A DNA stretch of 7,560 bases from an uncultured Collinsella sp. (GTDB taxonomy: Bacteria; Actinomycetota; Coriobacteriia; Coriobacteriales; Coriobacteriaceae): contig CALINZ010000320.1 in the NCBI GenBank assembly GCA_938045085.1, positions 1-7,560 of the forward strand, in the 5' to 3' direction. The notes under the pieces are model-generated. The model made no database searches. It was given only the letters and a program-made list of their open reading frames with translations, and was not told where the DNA came from. The stretch's first letter is position 1. Every line of letters starts with the position of its first letter. The position numbers and the translations under genes were made by a program. Positions 1 through 6,899 of this stretch are shown here, piece by piece.

Positions 1-150
1 CTTCGTTAAACGGGCGCTAGGGCGTCACCCTTACACCAACATTTTCGACGCGATCGGCACATTTTGTGCAATCTGGGAAAACGCGAGCAGTTTGCTCGTA
101 TAATGAAGCCCGTCGAAAGATACAAAAACCTGTACCTTTTTGCACAACAA
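1..150. other. Non-coding region downstream of thrS
   Basis: I see no supportable gene here. The one short open frame running in from the left edge on the plus strand (ending near 103) has no start inside the window and no recognisable motif. A small perfect hairpin, CGAGCA-GTT-TGCTCG, lies at 84-98. A TATAAT string follows at 99-104 on the plus strand but has no convincing -35 box about 17 bp upstream. The stretch could hold the end of a neighbouring transcript or an intergenic repeat; nothing stronger can be said. Confidence 0.5.
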
Positions 151-176
151 AAAAGCCGCTCTAACCAGCGGCTTTT
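144..176 (-). terminator. Intrinsic terminator (distal of two after thrS)
   Basis: A perfect 10-bp stem, AAAAGCCGCT (151-160) with AGCGGCTTTT (167-176), closes a 6-base loop. Read on the minus strand it is followed by a T-rich tail (TTTTTTTGTTGTG). The plus-strand tail (TTCTTC) is also T-rich, so it may act in both directions. It is the second of two hairpins in tandem after thrS. Confidence 0.8.
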
Positions 177-189
177 CTTCTATAGACAA

Positions 190-225
190 CAAAAAAGGCG
201 ACCGCCCGCGAGGACGATCGCCTTT
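190..225 (-). terminator. Intrinsic terminator (proximal) of thrS
   Basis: Arms AAAGGCGA (194-201) and TCGCCTTT (218-225) with a GC-rich, partly paired loop form a hairpin. On the minus strand it runs straight into a run of T (196 down to 191). It begins about 22 bases after the thrS stop codon, the right place for a transcription terminator. The hairpin closely resembles the one at 4930-4961 after rhuM, suggesting a shared terminator family. Confidence 0.88.
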
Positions 226-247
226 GTTGATTCTTGTATTGTTTGTG

Positions 248-2011
<1,764 letters not shown>

Positions 2012-2037
2012 GGGTATGTTATCTCCTCTCGGATGCC

Positions 2038-2082
2038 TGATGCAAGTGCGCGCGATGCGCTCGGCGTTTTTGACTTGCATCA
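2038..2082 (-). promoter_or_regulatory. 10-bp inverted repeat at the thrS transcription start
   Basis: TGATGCAAGT (2038-2047) and ACTTGCATCA (2073-2082) are a perfect 10-bp inverted repeat 25 bases apart. The distal arm abuts the thrS -10 box and overlaps the expected start of transcription; the other arm lies in the leader before the ribosome binding site. It could be an operator pair, or a leader hairpin if transcription starts at the upstream edge. The leader (about 65 nt) is too short for a standard T-box. Confidence 0.5.
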
Positions 2083-2109
2083 TTATAGGCAGGTTGCCTT
2101 GGTATACAA
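2082..2109 (-). promoter_or_regulatory. Sigma70-type promoter of thrS
   Basis: On the minus strand a consensus -10 TATAAT (2082-2087) lies 16 bp downstream of TTGTAT (2104-2109), a weak -35. The start of transcription would be near 2075, giving a leader of about 65 nt before the thrS ATG. Confidence 0.65.
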
Positions 2110-2110
2110 G

Positions 2111-2141
2111 CGCCCGCCGCACCTTAATGGCACGGCGGGCG
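2111..2141. terminator. GC-rich hairpin between the zinc-ribbon gene and thrS
   Basis: CGCCCGCCG (2111-2119) and CGGCGGGCG (2133-2141) are perfect 9-bp arms. The hairpin lies 96 bases after the stop of the minus-strand zinc-ribbon gene and just upstream of the thrS promoter, so it probably ends that transcript. The minus-strand tail (CTTGTATACC) is only moderately T-rich; the better T tract (ATTTTC) is on the plus strand, where no gene precedes it. The direction is therefore uncertain. Confidence 0.5.
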
Positions 2142-2236
2142 ATTTTCTACGCATGCTTCATCGTGTGGGGCGGGGTGTGGGGCGCGCGCGGCTTGCGGCG
2201 TGCCCGTAGCTTGCGGCCGGCCCGGCGATGGATGCG

Positions 2237-2668
2237 TTACTGGATGCGAGTTCGGCAGTAAGGGCAGACCTTCCAGTGCGCATCGAGCGGGCGATGGCAG
2301 CTGGGGCAGACATTGCGAACCTGGGTATCGCACACCGGGCAGACGACGAAGTCCTTCTCGATGGGCGCGCCGCACTGTGGGCAGGTGCCGTACTGGGCAA
2401 GCTGGCGCTCGCGCAGAGCCATGTCCAGCTCCTGCTCCTCGCGGTCGGACGCGTAGGAGTGCGGGCGCAGGACCAGATAGGCGATGAGGCCTACAAACGG
2501 GATGAGGGCGATGATGCCCCATGCCACGTAGGCGCTGGCGCCGCGGCGGCGAGCGTCGATGAACACATAGACGACCGACAGCACATACAGGGCGATGATA
2601 AAGCCAACAAAGGCATAGACGACGCCCATAAGCTGCGGCGACATGAGCTCGGAGATGTACTTGGACAT
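2237..2668 (-). CDS. Small membrane protein with PLDc_N-like helices and double zinc ribbon
   Basis: The 143-aa product begins with two hydrophobic segments: about residues 13-37 (MGVVYAFVGFIIALYVLSVV) and 49-71 (AYVAWGIIALIPFVGLIAYL). The stretch between them, VFIDARRRGASAYVAWG, is typical of the two-helix PLDc_N-like module. Four Cys pairs follow: CPQC, CPVC, CPSC and CPYC, about 13-17 residues apart, giving two zinc ribbons (double zinc ribbon type). The predicted location is the membrane with the ribbons in the cytoplasm; the function is unknown. The ATG at 2668 is chosen because AAAGG lies about 8 bases upstream; an in-frame upstream ATG has no such site. It lies upstream of thrS on the same strand but has a hairpin and a separate promoter between, so it is probably not co-transcribed. 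Confidence 0.85.
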   Translation of the reverse strand: MSKYISELMSPQLMGVVYAFVGFIIALYVLSVVYVFIDARRRGASAYVAWGIIALIPFVGLIAYLVLRPHSYASDREEQELDMALRERQLAQYGTCPQCGAPIEKDFVVCPVCDTQVRNVCPSCHRPLDAHWKVCPYCRTRIQ

Positions 2669-2769
2669 TGCGGGTACCTTTCGGAATATTAACATTTTCG
2701 GACAAGTTTACCACGGGGTTTGTTTATATGGGACCACGGCTAGGGGCGGGGCTGGCGCGGACACAAACA
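2669..2769. other. Upstream region of the zinc-ribbon gene
   Basis: It carries the AAAGG ribosome binding site of the minus-strand gene and an A/T-rich patch. TATAAA is readable on the minus strand at 2723-2728 as a possible -10, but no -35 box is visible at the right distance. No gene is seen. Confidence 0.35.
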
Positions 2770-2825
2770 TCTCAATCTGTAACAGGTGGGAGCGGAATCC
2801 GGGTCTAGATGTTACAGATCGAGAC
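2770..2825. repeat. Hairpin repeat unit 1
   Basis: Left arm TCTCAATCTGTAAC (2770-2783) and right arm GTTACAGATCGAGAC (2811-2825) are inverted with one mismatch (a G:U pair in RNA) around a 27-bp loop. The reverse complement of this loop matches the unit 2 loop at 15 of 27 positions, so the two units are related but in opposite orientation. Unit 1 is the first of three regularly spaced units. Confidence 0.85.
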
Positions 2826-2849
2826 AGAAGAATCTCTCCCGGGCTTAAA

Positions 2850-2905
2850 TCTCAATCTGTAACGTCTATGACCGAAATTCCCCTCTTACTGTTACAGATT
2901 TAGAC
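2850..2905. repeat. Hairpin repeat unit 2
   Basis: Left arm TCTCAATCTGTAAC (2850-2863) is identical to that of unit 1. The right arm is GTTACAGATTTAGAC (2891-2905), again with a 27-bp loop. It starts exactly 80 bp after unit 1, with a 26-bp unrelated spacer between them, so arm starts are on a 40-bp rhythm with alternating orientation. Confidence 0.85.
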
Positions 2906-2929
2906 ATTCGAAACCGACTGATTGGTTCA

Positions 2930-2943
2930 TCTAAATCTGCCAC
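2930..2943. repeat. Left arm of hairpin repeat unit 3, cut by the element
   Basis: TCTAAATCTGCCAC begins 80 bp after unit 2 with the same 26-bp spacing. It differs from the other left arms at three positions. No related loop or right arm follows. Both are found at 7137-7178 on the far side of the inserted element. Confidence 0.7.
2937..2943. other. attL core (CTGCCAC)
   Basis: This 7-bp direct repeat marks the proposed crossover site at the left junction. It is flanked by TAAAT (2932-2936) and ATTTA (2945-2949), a small inverted pair that could be core-type integrase sites. The integrase stop codon is only 18 bp away. A 7-bp overlap fits the 6-8 bp usual for tyrosine recombinases. Confidence 0.55.
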
Positions 2944-2960
2944 TATTTACTGCGCCCGTT

Positions 2961-3825
2961 TTACCTACTGGTTTGTTGGGAAATATCCCAATTTATCCCA
3001 AGTGCGTCGCAAACGGAACGCGCCACCTGCTCACGGGAGGGACGAATATAATGTCGCCCCGACACGCCCGGCAGGGAGTGTCCCGTGAGCATTTCCATGA
3101 GGTCCCAGGGCATGTGCAGCTCCATCTCGCAGATGGTTCGCCACGAGTTGCGGAGGTTCGACCATGGGATGTGCTCGATGCCCTCGGCTGCGCACCACTC
3201 CTTCCATCTATGATTGCACATCCCCCGGTTCATGGGCAGCCCGTCCCCGCGATCTGCTAGCTACTCGGAGCCTGCCGCGCGGCGCTCGTCTGCAATTTCG
3301 AGCAGGCGCCCGACGGCATCCGGCAGCACCACGACTGTGCGTATGGACTTCCGCGTCTTGAGTACGCCGTCCGCCGTGGGCTCGATGCCCGCTTGCTCCG
3401 TCTGGCGCACGAGGTCGACCGTTGCGAGCGTTGTGGATTCCGTCGCAAACGGCATGACCTCATCGGTGCGGATGCCCAGCGACTCACCCGACCGGTATGA
3501 GCCAAAGCACGCCATGATGAACGGCGCCTCGAGCGAGGTTCCGTGCAGCCGCTCCAGGATGTCCTTTGCTACATCGAGCGTGTATAGACGCTTGGAACGC
3601 TCGCGCGTCTTGCAGGTGGGCATGGTGTATTTCACAGTTGCGGCAAATGGGTCGATGGGCAGCACGACAAAGCCCAACACGGTTCCGTAAATCTTGCGCA
3701 GGGTGAGTAGGGCAGGGTCCGCCGTTGCTGCGGGGAGAGTCAGGGGACATTCCTGCAAGGTGCACGGGGCGCAGCTGGTCGACCGGCATCGAGCCTCACG
3801 CGCGGCGCCTCTGCTTGCGTGTCAT
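2961..3825 (-). pseudogene. Tyrosine recombinase (integrase), decayed
   Basis: The gene would have integrated and excised the element by cutting at a tyrosine. Its remnants read in order. A start, MTRKQRRRA, at 3825 is followed by TGA where related integrases usually have Trp. MPVDQLRPVHLAG (from 3789) resembles the end of the core-binding domain, so roughly 90 residues appear to be missing in between. A frameshift lies at about 3715-3750. The catalytic domain (3758 down to 2961) then contains GSYRSGE (catalytic Arg), LKTRKSIRTV (probable catalytic Lys), LRNSWRT (second Arg), LTGHS (His) and RHYIRPS (nucleophile Tyr). An in-frame amber TAG at 3261-3263 splits this domain; the frame continues on both sides (next residues LADRGDGLP). 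The usual length is near 380-400 aa. With a stop, a deletion, a frameshift and an amber codon it is almost certainly inactive. Confidence 0.85.
2976..3005. promoter_or_regulatory. Left cluster of TATCCCAA boxes (possible integrase arm sites)
   Basis: Two direct copies of TATCCCAA (2984-2991 and 2994-3001) lie 10 bp apart, one helical turn. A preceding TTGGGA (2976-2981) makes the palindrome TTGGGA-AATA-TCCCAA. The 13-bp string TTATCCCAAGTGC (2993-3005) recurs exactly at 7020-7032 near the other end. The cluster overlaps the last codons of the integrase gene. Confidence 0.5.
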
Positions 3826-3927
3826 ATAATGTCCCTAGGTTGCCCGGAGCTATCTCCGTGTTACTCCGGCATCCTTGTTGTCACCCCGCCGCGCCAAGGT
3901 TCCAGCCGTGCGCGGTGGGGTTTCTTT
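3825..3927 (+). ncRNA. Possible small plus-strand transcript with terminator
   Basis: TATAAT (3825-3830) on the plus strand could be a -10 box, although no -35 is clear. Downstream are a short hairpin (CGGAG 3845-3849 with CTCCG 3854-3858) and a convincing intrinsic terminator at 3883-3927. No plus-strand gene precedes the terminator, so it may end a short RNA of about 90 nt, or a relic transcript lost when the integrase region was deleted. I do not recognise an RNA family. Confidence 0.25.
3883..3927 (+). terminator. Plus-strand intrinsic terminator without an obvious gene
   Basis: ACCCCGCCGCGC (3883-3894) pairs with GCGCGGTGGGGT (3911-3922), with one G:T pair in the stem. A TTTCTTT-type tail follows on the plus strand only. 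It lies upstream of the integrase pseudogene and downstream of the 291-aa gene, both on the opposite strand. Confidence 0.6.
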
Positions 3928-3936
3928 ATGTCTGGA

Positions 3937-3961
3937 GCCGTCAAAAACGCTTTGACGGCTT
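3937..3961. other. Perfect hairpin after the 291-aa gene
   Basis: AGCCGTCAAA (3937-3946) and TTTGACGGCT (3952-3961) are perfect 10-bp arms with a 5-base loop. It lies 22 bases after the stop of the minus-strand 291-aa gene. Neither side has a T tract, so it is either a weak terminator or an mRNA 3'-end hairpin. Confidence 0.5.
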
Positions 3962-3983
3962 GGTTGGGCTCTAGCGCAGTTTG

Positions 3984-4859
3984 CTATAGGAGCTTCTGGT
4001 CTTCTGGCGCGGGTCTGAGGTCATGGACCTTGGTTATCCTCACGGACTTGTTCTCCCATGCTCCGATCTCGTTCCGTCGTTGACGGAGCAACAGGTCCGC
4101 AATCATGTCGTCCCCGATGCCGAACGTGCGTTCACGCCTCGCGAGCTGGCCGAGGAAGTCGAAGTCCCCCATGTTCGCCGAGAGCTTCTGTCCGTTCCAG
4201 TAGAGTTCCCATTTGCGCTTGTCGCTGTACTCGAGCACGGGTTTCGCGACGTTGAGGTGCTGACCCTTCATGATGACGTCGCGCTCCTGCTCCGTCTCGC
4301 ACTTGGGCGCCGTCCTGATGTCTTCGAAGTCGTCTCGTGAAGATTCGAAGCCGTCGACACCGTCTCCGCTTATCGATAGGCCGCCGATCTTCTCGTTGTC
4401 CGCGAGCGCGCCGAACATTGACGAGACAGCGGAGTCGACCTCATTGGAGCCACTGACCTTATAGACGTTCTGCGTGATATTGATGACTGAGTTGTTGCCA
4501 GCGGTTACCGAGATGCCGTCGCCAACGCGCTCGACGCTTTTCGGTGCTCCGTTCTTGCCGAGGAACCGGCGGAGCTCGAGATAGCCCTTGAAGGCACTCA
4601 GCACCGGCTCGAGCTGATCGCTCGTTTGGCTCAGCGTCCCAAGTATGCCTGGCAGGTCTTTTACGACCGCCTGGAGAATGGCTTCCAGGCAGCCGGGGCG
4701 AGTTGCGGTTATCTCGACGTCGATGACCGCATTCGGATCAAGTTCTCTTGCCGAAGCCTGTACGGCCCTCGAGTAGCCGAGGAGCGCCGCGGTGAACGTG
4801 CCGACTGAGACCCCTTCCAGGTCGCCCTCGAATTTGAAGGTTATTGTTTTACGCTCCAT
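3984..4859 (-). CDS. Uncharacterised 291-aa protein of the element
   Basis: I do not recognise a named family. The ATG at 4859 is chosen because GGAG lies 7 bases upstream; further upstream the frame runs back into the rhuM terminator. The N-terminal third (about residues 1-75) alternates strands and helices, with a notable VEITATRPGCLEAILQAVV stretch. A helical ELRRFLG segment (about 97-103) follows. Then comes an Asn-rich, strand-like segment, TAGNNSVINITQNVYKV (about 119-135), and an acidic middle (about 168-190). The C-terminal part is charged and ends ITKVHDLRPAPEDQKLL. This layout resembles uncharacterised proteins seen in mobile elements and near defence genes, but that is recall only. 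There is no signal peptide or membrane segment, so it is probably cytoplasmic. It lies downstream of rhuM on the same strand behind a terminator and is likely transcribed separately. Confidence 0.8.
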   Translation of the reverse strand: MERKTITFKFEGDLEGVSVGTFTAALLGYSRAVQASARELDPNAVIDVEITATRPGCLEAILQAVVKDLPGILGTLSQTSDQLEPVLSAFKGYLELRRFLGKNGAPKSVERVGDGISVTAGNNSVINITQNVYKVSGSNEVDSAVSSMFGALADNEKIGGLSISGDGVDGFESSRDDFEDIRTAPKCETEQERDVIMKGQHLNVAKPVLEYSDKRKWELYWNGQKLSANMGDFDFLGQLARRERTFGIGDDMIADLLLRQRRNEIGAWENKSVRITKVHDLRPAPEDQKLL

Positions 4860-4923
4860 CACATGTCTCCATATCCGAATCACCTCGGTGGATAATTCTG
4901 TCCTCTCGTTGGGATGCTCATAG

Positions 4924-4961
4924 ACGAAGAAAGGCGACTGTCCTCGGGGACAGCCGCCTTT
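4924..4961 (-). terminator. Intrinsic terminator of the XRE-rhuM transcript
   Basis: Stem AAAGGCG (4930-4936) with CGCCTTT (4955-4961), one A.C mismatch, then CTGTCC (4938-4943) with GGACAG (4948-4953) around a TCGG loop. The minus-strand tail is TTTCTTC. It lies about 145 bases after the rhuM stop and 65 bases before the 291-aa gene start. Its sequence is close to the thrS terminator at 190-225. Confidence 0.8.
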
Positions 4962-5044
4962 CCTTTGGACGCTGGCCCCGTGGGGTCCCTGCGTCAATAC
5001 CGCTGTCCAAATTACCGTTTGCCGTCGGCGCGGTCAAGCCGTCG

Positions 5045-5072
5045 CCCATTTTCGCGACCCCACGAAAATGGG
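5045..5072. repeat. Perfect 10-bp inverted repeat after rhuM
   Basis: CCCATTTTCG (5045-5054) and CGAAAATGGG (5063-5072) flank CGACCCCA. It lies 35 bases after the rhuM stop. It has no T tract, so it does not look like a simple terminator. The rest of 4962-5106 holds no gene that I can support. Confidence 0.5.
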
Positions 5073-5106
5073 GAACAACTGGCGTTTTGATGGGCCCTTG
5101 TGCCCG

Positions 5107-6108
5107 TCACGCCTTGCCGTTCAGACGCTTCGTCATGCGCTCGAAGTCGTTCTCGTAGGCCTTGTCCTGGAGCTTCTGGAACTCATGGAAGCGCTCCTTG
5201 GCGATCTTGTCCGCCGTCTTCTTGTTGCGGTTGCCGAGGCCCTTGAGCACCTCGCGCCCGCTGAATGTCAGGAAGCCGTCGAGCAGGCGCTCGCAGTCCT
5301 CCATGCTCGTAAGGACGTGCCGCTCGGCCCTGTCCTCGAGCGTGTCGAGCAGCATCGTGACGAGGCGGTTCAGCTGCCTGATCTCGTCCTCGGACAGGTA
5401 GTTCTTGGCCACGGTGACGTCCGAGGAGTGAATGCGGCCCTCGGGGCCTCCCTTCCACGACGTGAGTCCCATGTTGGGCTTGGAGGGGTCGGAGCGCCCC
5501 TGGACGATCTCGGCCGCGGTGTGCCCGGTGACGGCGTAGTGCATCTTGTTCTGGACCGCGGCGTAGAAGTTCTTGGCCATGGTCGAGTCCTTGTCGTAGT
5601 CGAAGCTGCACTCCTGGAATATGTCGGTGATCTTGAGCCACACGCGCCGCTCGCTCGCGCGGATGTCGCGGATGCGGGCGAGCAGCTCGTCGAAGTAGTC
5701 CTTGCCGAAGGGCCGGCCGTTCTTGAGCATGTCGTCGTTGAGGACGAAACCCTTGGTGATGTACTCCTTGAGGGTCGCCGTGGCCCACTGGCGGAAACGG
5801 GTCGCGCGCAGCGAGTTCACGCGGTATCCGACGGCAATGATGGCATCGAGCGCGTAGAAGTCGACCATATATGTCTTGCCATCTGAGGCAGTTGTTGCAA
5901 TTTTTGCAACAACTGCCTCTCGGGCAAGCTCACCCTCTTCGAAGATGTTCTTCATGTGGCGCGAGATGGTCGACTTGTCCTTGTCGAACAGCTCGGCGAT
6001 TTCCTTCTGGGGCATCCAAAGCGTTTCGTTCATGTAGCGTACCTGCACCGGCACGTTTGTCCCCTCGGACTGGTACAGGACGATCTCGGCCTGGATAGGG
6101 TCTTCCAT
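5107..6108 (-). CDS. RhuM family protein (virulence protein RhuM domain)
   Basis: The 333-aa product matches the RhuM family along its length. Residues about 1-60 hold a winged-helix-like segment (LWMPQKEIAELFDKDKSTIS). Next comes the family signature YALDAIIAVGYRVNSLRAT, then FRQWATATLKEYITKGF. The second half has FYAAVQNKMHYAVTGHTAAE, SKPNMGLTSWKG and VTVAKNYLSEDEI. RhuM proteins are common on pathogenicity islands, phages and integrative elements; their biochemical role is not settled. The name comes from a Salmonella island gene. No signal peptide or membrane helix is visible. The ATG at 6108 follows AAAGG at about 7 bases. It starts 23 bases after the XRE repressor stop, so the two are probably one operon under the XRE promoter. 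A long perfect palindrome sits inside the gene at 5885-5919. Confidence 0.93.
   Translation of the reverse strand: MEDPIQAEIVLYQSEGTNVPVQVRYMNETLWMPQKEIAELFDKDKSTISRHMKNIFEEGELAREAVVAKIATTASDGKTYMVDFYALDAIIAVGYRVNSLRATRFRQWATATLKEYITKGFVLNDDMLKNGRPFGKDYFDELLARIRDIRASERRVWLKITDIFQECSFDYDKDSTMAKNFYAAVQNKMHYAVTGHTAAEIVQGRSDPSKPNMGLTSWKGGPEGRIHSSDVTVAKNYLSEDEIRQLNRLVTMLLDTLEDRAERHVLTSMEDCERLLDGFLTFSGREVLKGLGNRNKKTADKIAKERFHEFQKLQDKAYENDFERMTKRLNGKA
5885..5919. repeat. 16-bp perfect palindrome inside rhuM
   Basis: The arms are 5885-5900 (GAGGCAGTTGTTGCAA) and 5904-5919 (TTGCAACAACTGCCTC), fully complementary with a 3-base TTT loop. It encodes roughly EAVVAKIATTA, a stretch that looks normal for RhuM. 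Several codons here end in A or T (GTT GTT GCA AAA ATT GCA ACA ACT), while the surrounding gene mostly uses codons ending in G or C. Confidence 0.9.
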
Positions 6109-6131
6109 ATATCTACCTTTCCGTTGAATGC

Positions 6132-6515
6132 CTACGCGGACCTTACTTGATCCGCTTCCAGCCCTTCGCCTTCAGGCGCTGCAGCCTGAGCTTGGGACAG
6201 CTCGGCCTGGTCGCGTGCCGTCTCCAAGATCTTCGAGCGCCTCTTCTCGGTGCTCTGCCGGTAGCAGGTGATCAGCTCGCCCTCCGCGCCTGCCGGCGCC
6301 GTCGGCTTGCCCTCAGGATGCTCCTCGTACCATCCGAGCAGGTCGTTGGGGTCGGTGTTGAATACTTCGCAGAGCGCACCTACGAGCTCTGCGTTCGGAT
6401 AGCTCTCCTCGCGCTCCCAAGACTGAATAGTTCGGAATGACTTGCCGACTTTTTGTGCTAGCTCCTTTTGGTTTAGCCCCTGGGCTTCTCGGCGCTCTCT
6501 TAGACGAAGGTTCAT
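6132..6515 (-). CDS. XRE-family HTH repressor of the element
   Basis: This 127-aa DNA-binding protein has an N-terminal Cro/CI-type helix-turn-helix at about residues 2-60. Visible motifs are LRERREAQGLNQKELAQKVG, then SFRTIQSWEREESYPNAELV and VFNTDPNDLLGW. The C-terminal half is polar and probably helical (CYRQSTEKRRSKILETA), perhaps for dimerisation. The ATG at 6515 is chosen over a GTG six bases upstream because AGGAG lies 5 bases before the ATG and would overlap the GTG. It is the first gene of the leftward operon with rhuM and divergent from a second, broken XRE gene. It probably represses its own promoter through the paired operators at 6550-6579, by analogy with phage and element repressors. 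Confidence 0.92.
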   Translation of the reverse strand: MNLRLRERREAQGLNQKELAQKVGKSFRTIQSWEREESYPNAELVGALCEVFNTDPNDLLGWYEEHPEGKPTAPAGAEGELITCYRQSTEKRRSKILETARDQAELSQAQAAAPEGEGLEADQVRSA

Positions 6516-6542
6516 CCTCACTCCTTTCTTTACGTTAAGTAA

Positions 6543-6571
6543 ATAGTAAACAAAAAAATGTCTTTACACAA
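6543..6571 (-). promoter_or_regulatory. Promoter of the XRE-rhuM operon
   Basis: On the minus strand TTGTGT (6566-6571) and TACTAT (6543-6548) are separated by exactly 17 bp. The start of transcription would be near 6536, about 20 bases before the XRE start codon. The surrounding 60 bp are markedly A/T-rich in a GC-rich window. Confidence 0.6.
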
Positions 6572-6579
6572 AAAAATGT
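6550..6579. promoter_or_regulatory. Two identical operator-like repeats (ACAAAAAAATGT)
   Basis: ACAAAAAAATGT occurs at 6550-6561 and again at 6568-6579, exact copies 18 bp apart. Each has a small dyad (ACA...TGT) around an A tract. They cover the spacer and the -35 box of the leftward promoter. Paired operators between two divergent XRE regulators are what a phage-type switch would have. No protein is shown to bind them. Confidence 0.6.
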
Positions 6580-6659
6580 TGCTCATTTGATTAACAGGGG
6601 GCATAAAACTATTCATATTGAAATTCGACAGACAGAAAAACGTCTCAAAGGAGGAACGA

Positions 6660-6883
6660 ATGGACTTCAGTAAGGAGCTGGCGGGAATATCCGCGCCGCA
6701 CGCGCCCGAGCTGACCTTTCTCAGGCTGAGGTCGCTTCCAAAGTAGGAATGAACGTCAGCACTTTCGCGAAGTACGAGAGTGGCGATTACATACCTGGAG
6801 CCGACAAGCTCTTGGCTATCTCGCAGGTTCTTGCTTGTCCGCCCAACGACCTGATGGGCTGGAACACGGACGAGGCCGCATAG
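6660..6883 (+). pseudogene. Small XRE-family regulator broken by a one-base frameshift
   Basis: An excellent ribosome binding site (AAAGGAGG, 5 bases before ATG 6660) leads into MDFSKELAG. The frame then goes wrong and stops at 6744-6746. Shifting frame by one base at about 6683-6686 gives NIRAARARADLSQAEVASKV and then MNVSTFAKYESGDYIPGADK, followed by the tail LACPPNDLMGWNTDEAA, stopping at 6881-6883. This is a clear Cro/CI-type helix-turn-helix of 74 aa. The simplest cause is loss of one G from a run (now GGG at 6683-6685). A truncated product from ATG 6749 would lack the first helices. The NDLMGW motif is shared with the opposite XRE protein (NDLLGW). It could be a true mutation or a sequencing error. 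Confidence 0.8.
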
Positions 6884-6899
6884 GGATGGAGGAAGAGGA

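Noticed and set aside
99..104. TATAAT on the plus strand as a promoter
   Set aside because: There is no -35 box at 16-18 bp and no gene downstream before the terminator hairpin at 151-176.
2012..2110. T-box riboswitch before thrS
   Set aside because: The leader is only about 65 nt. There is no room for the specifier stem, T-box sequence and terminator/antiterminator.
2124..2714. A minus-strand open frame overlapping the zinc-ribbon gene
   Set aside because: It is Arg/Pro/His-rich shadow reading. The other frame has the Cys pairs, membrane segments and ribosome binding site.
2770..2943. CRISPR array
   Set aside because: The repeats are only 13-15 bp, alternate in orientation, and the loops are related to each other. 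No cas gene is present.
3261..3263. Amber codon in the integrase as stop-codon recoding
   Set aside because: There is no recoding signal, and the same gene also has a TGA, a deletion and a frameshift. Simple decay explains it.
3694..4083. Plus-strand open frame of 129 codons
   Set aside because: It crosses the integrase start, a terminator and the end of the 291-aa gene and has no ribosome binding site or recognisable motif. It is a chance frame.
5068..5886. Long plus-strand open frame opposite rhuM
   Set aside because: It is antisense to a clear RhuM coding sequence, and its composition is typical of a shadow frame.
5107..6515. Toxin-antitoxin pair formed by XRE and RhuM
   Set aside because: The XRE protein is a typical 127-aa element repressor and RhuM is a large protein without known toxin residues. 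The gene order alone does not support the call.
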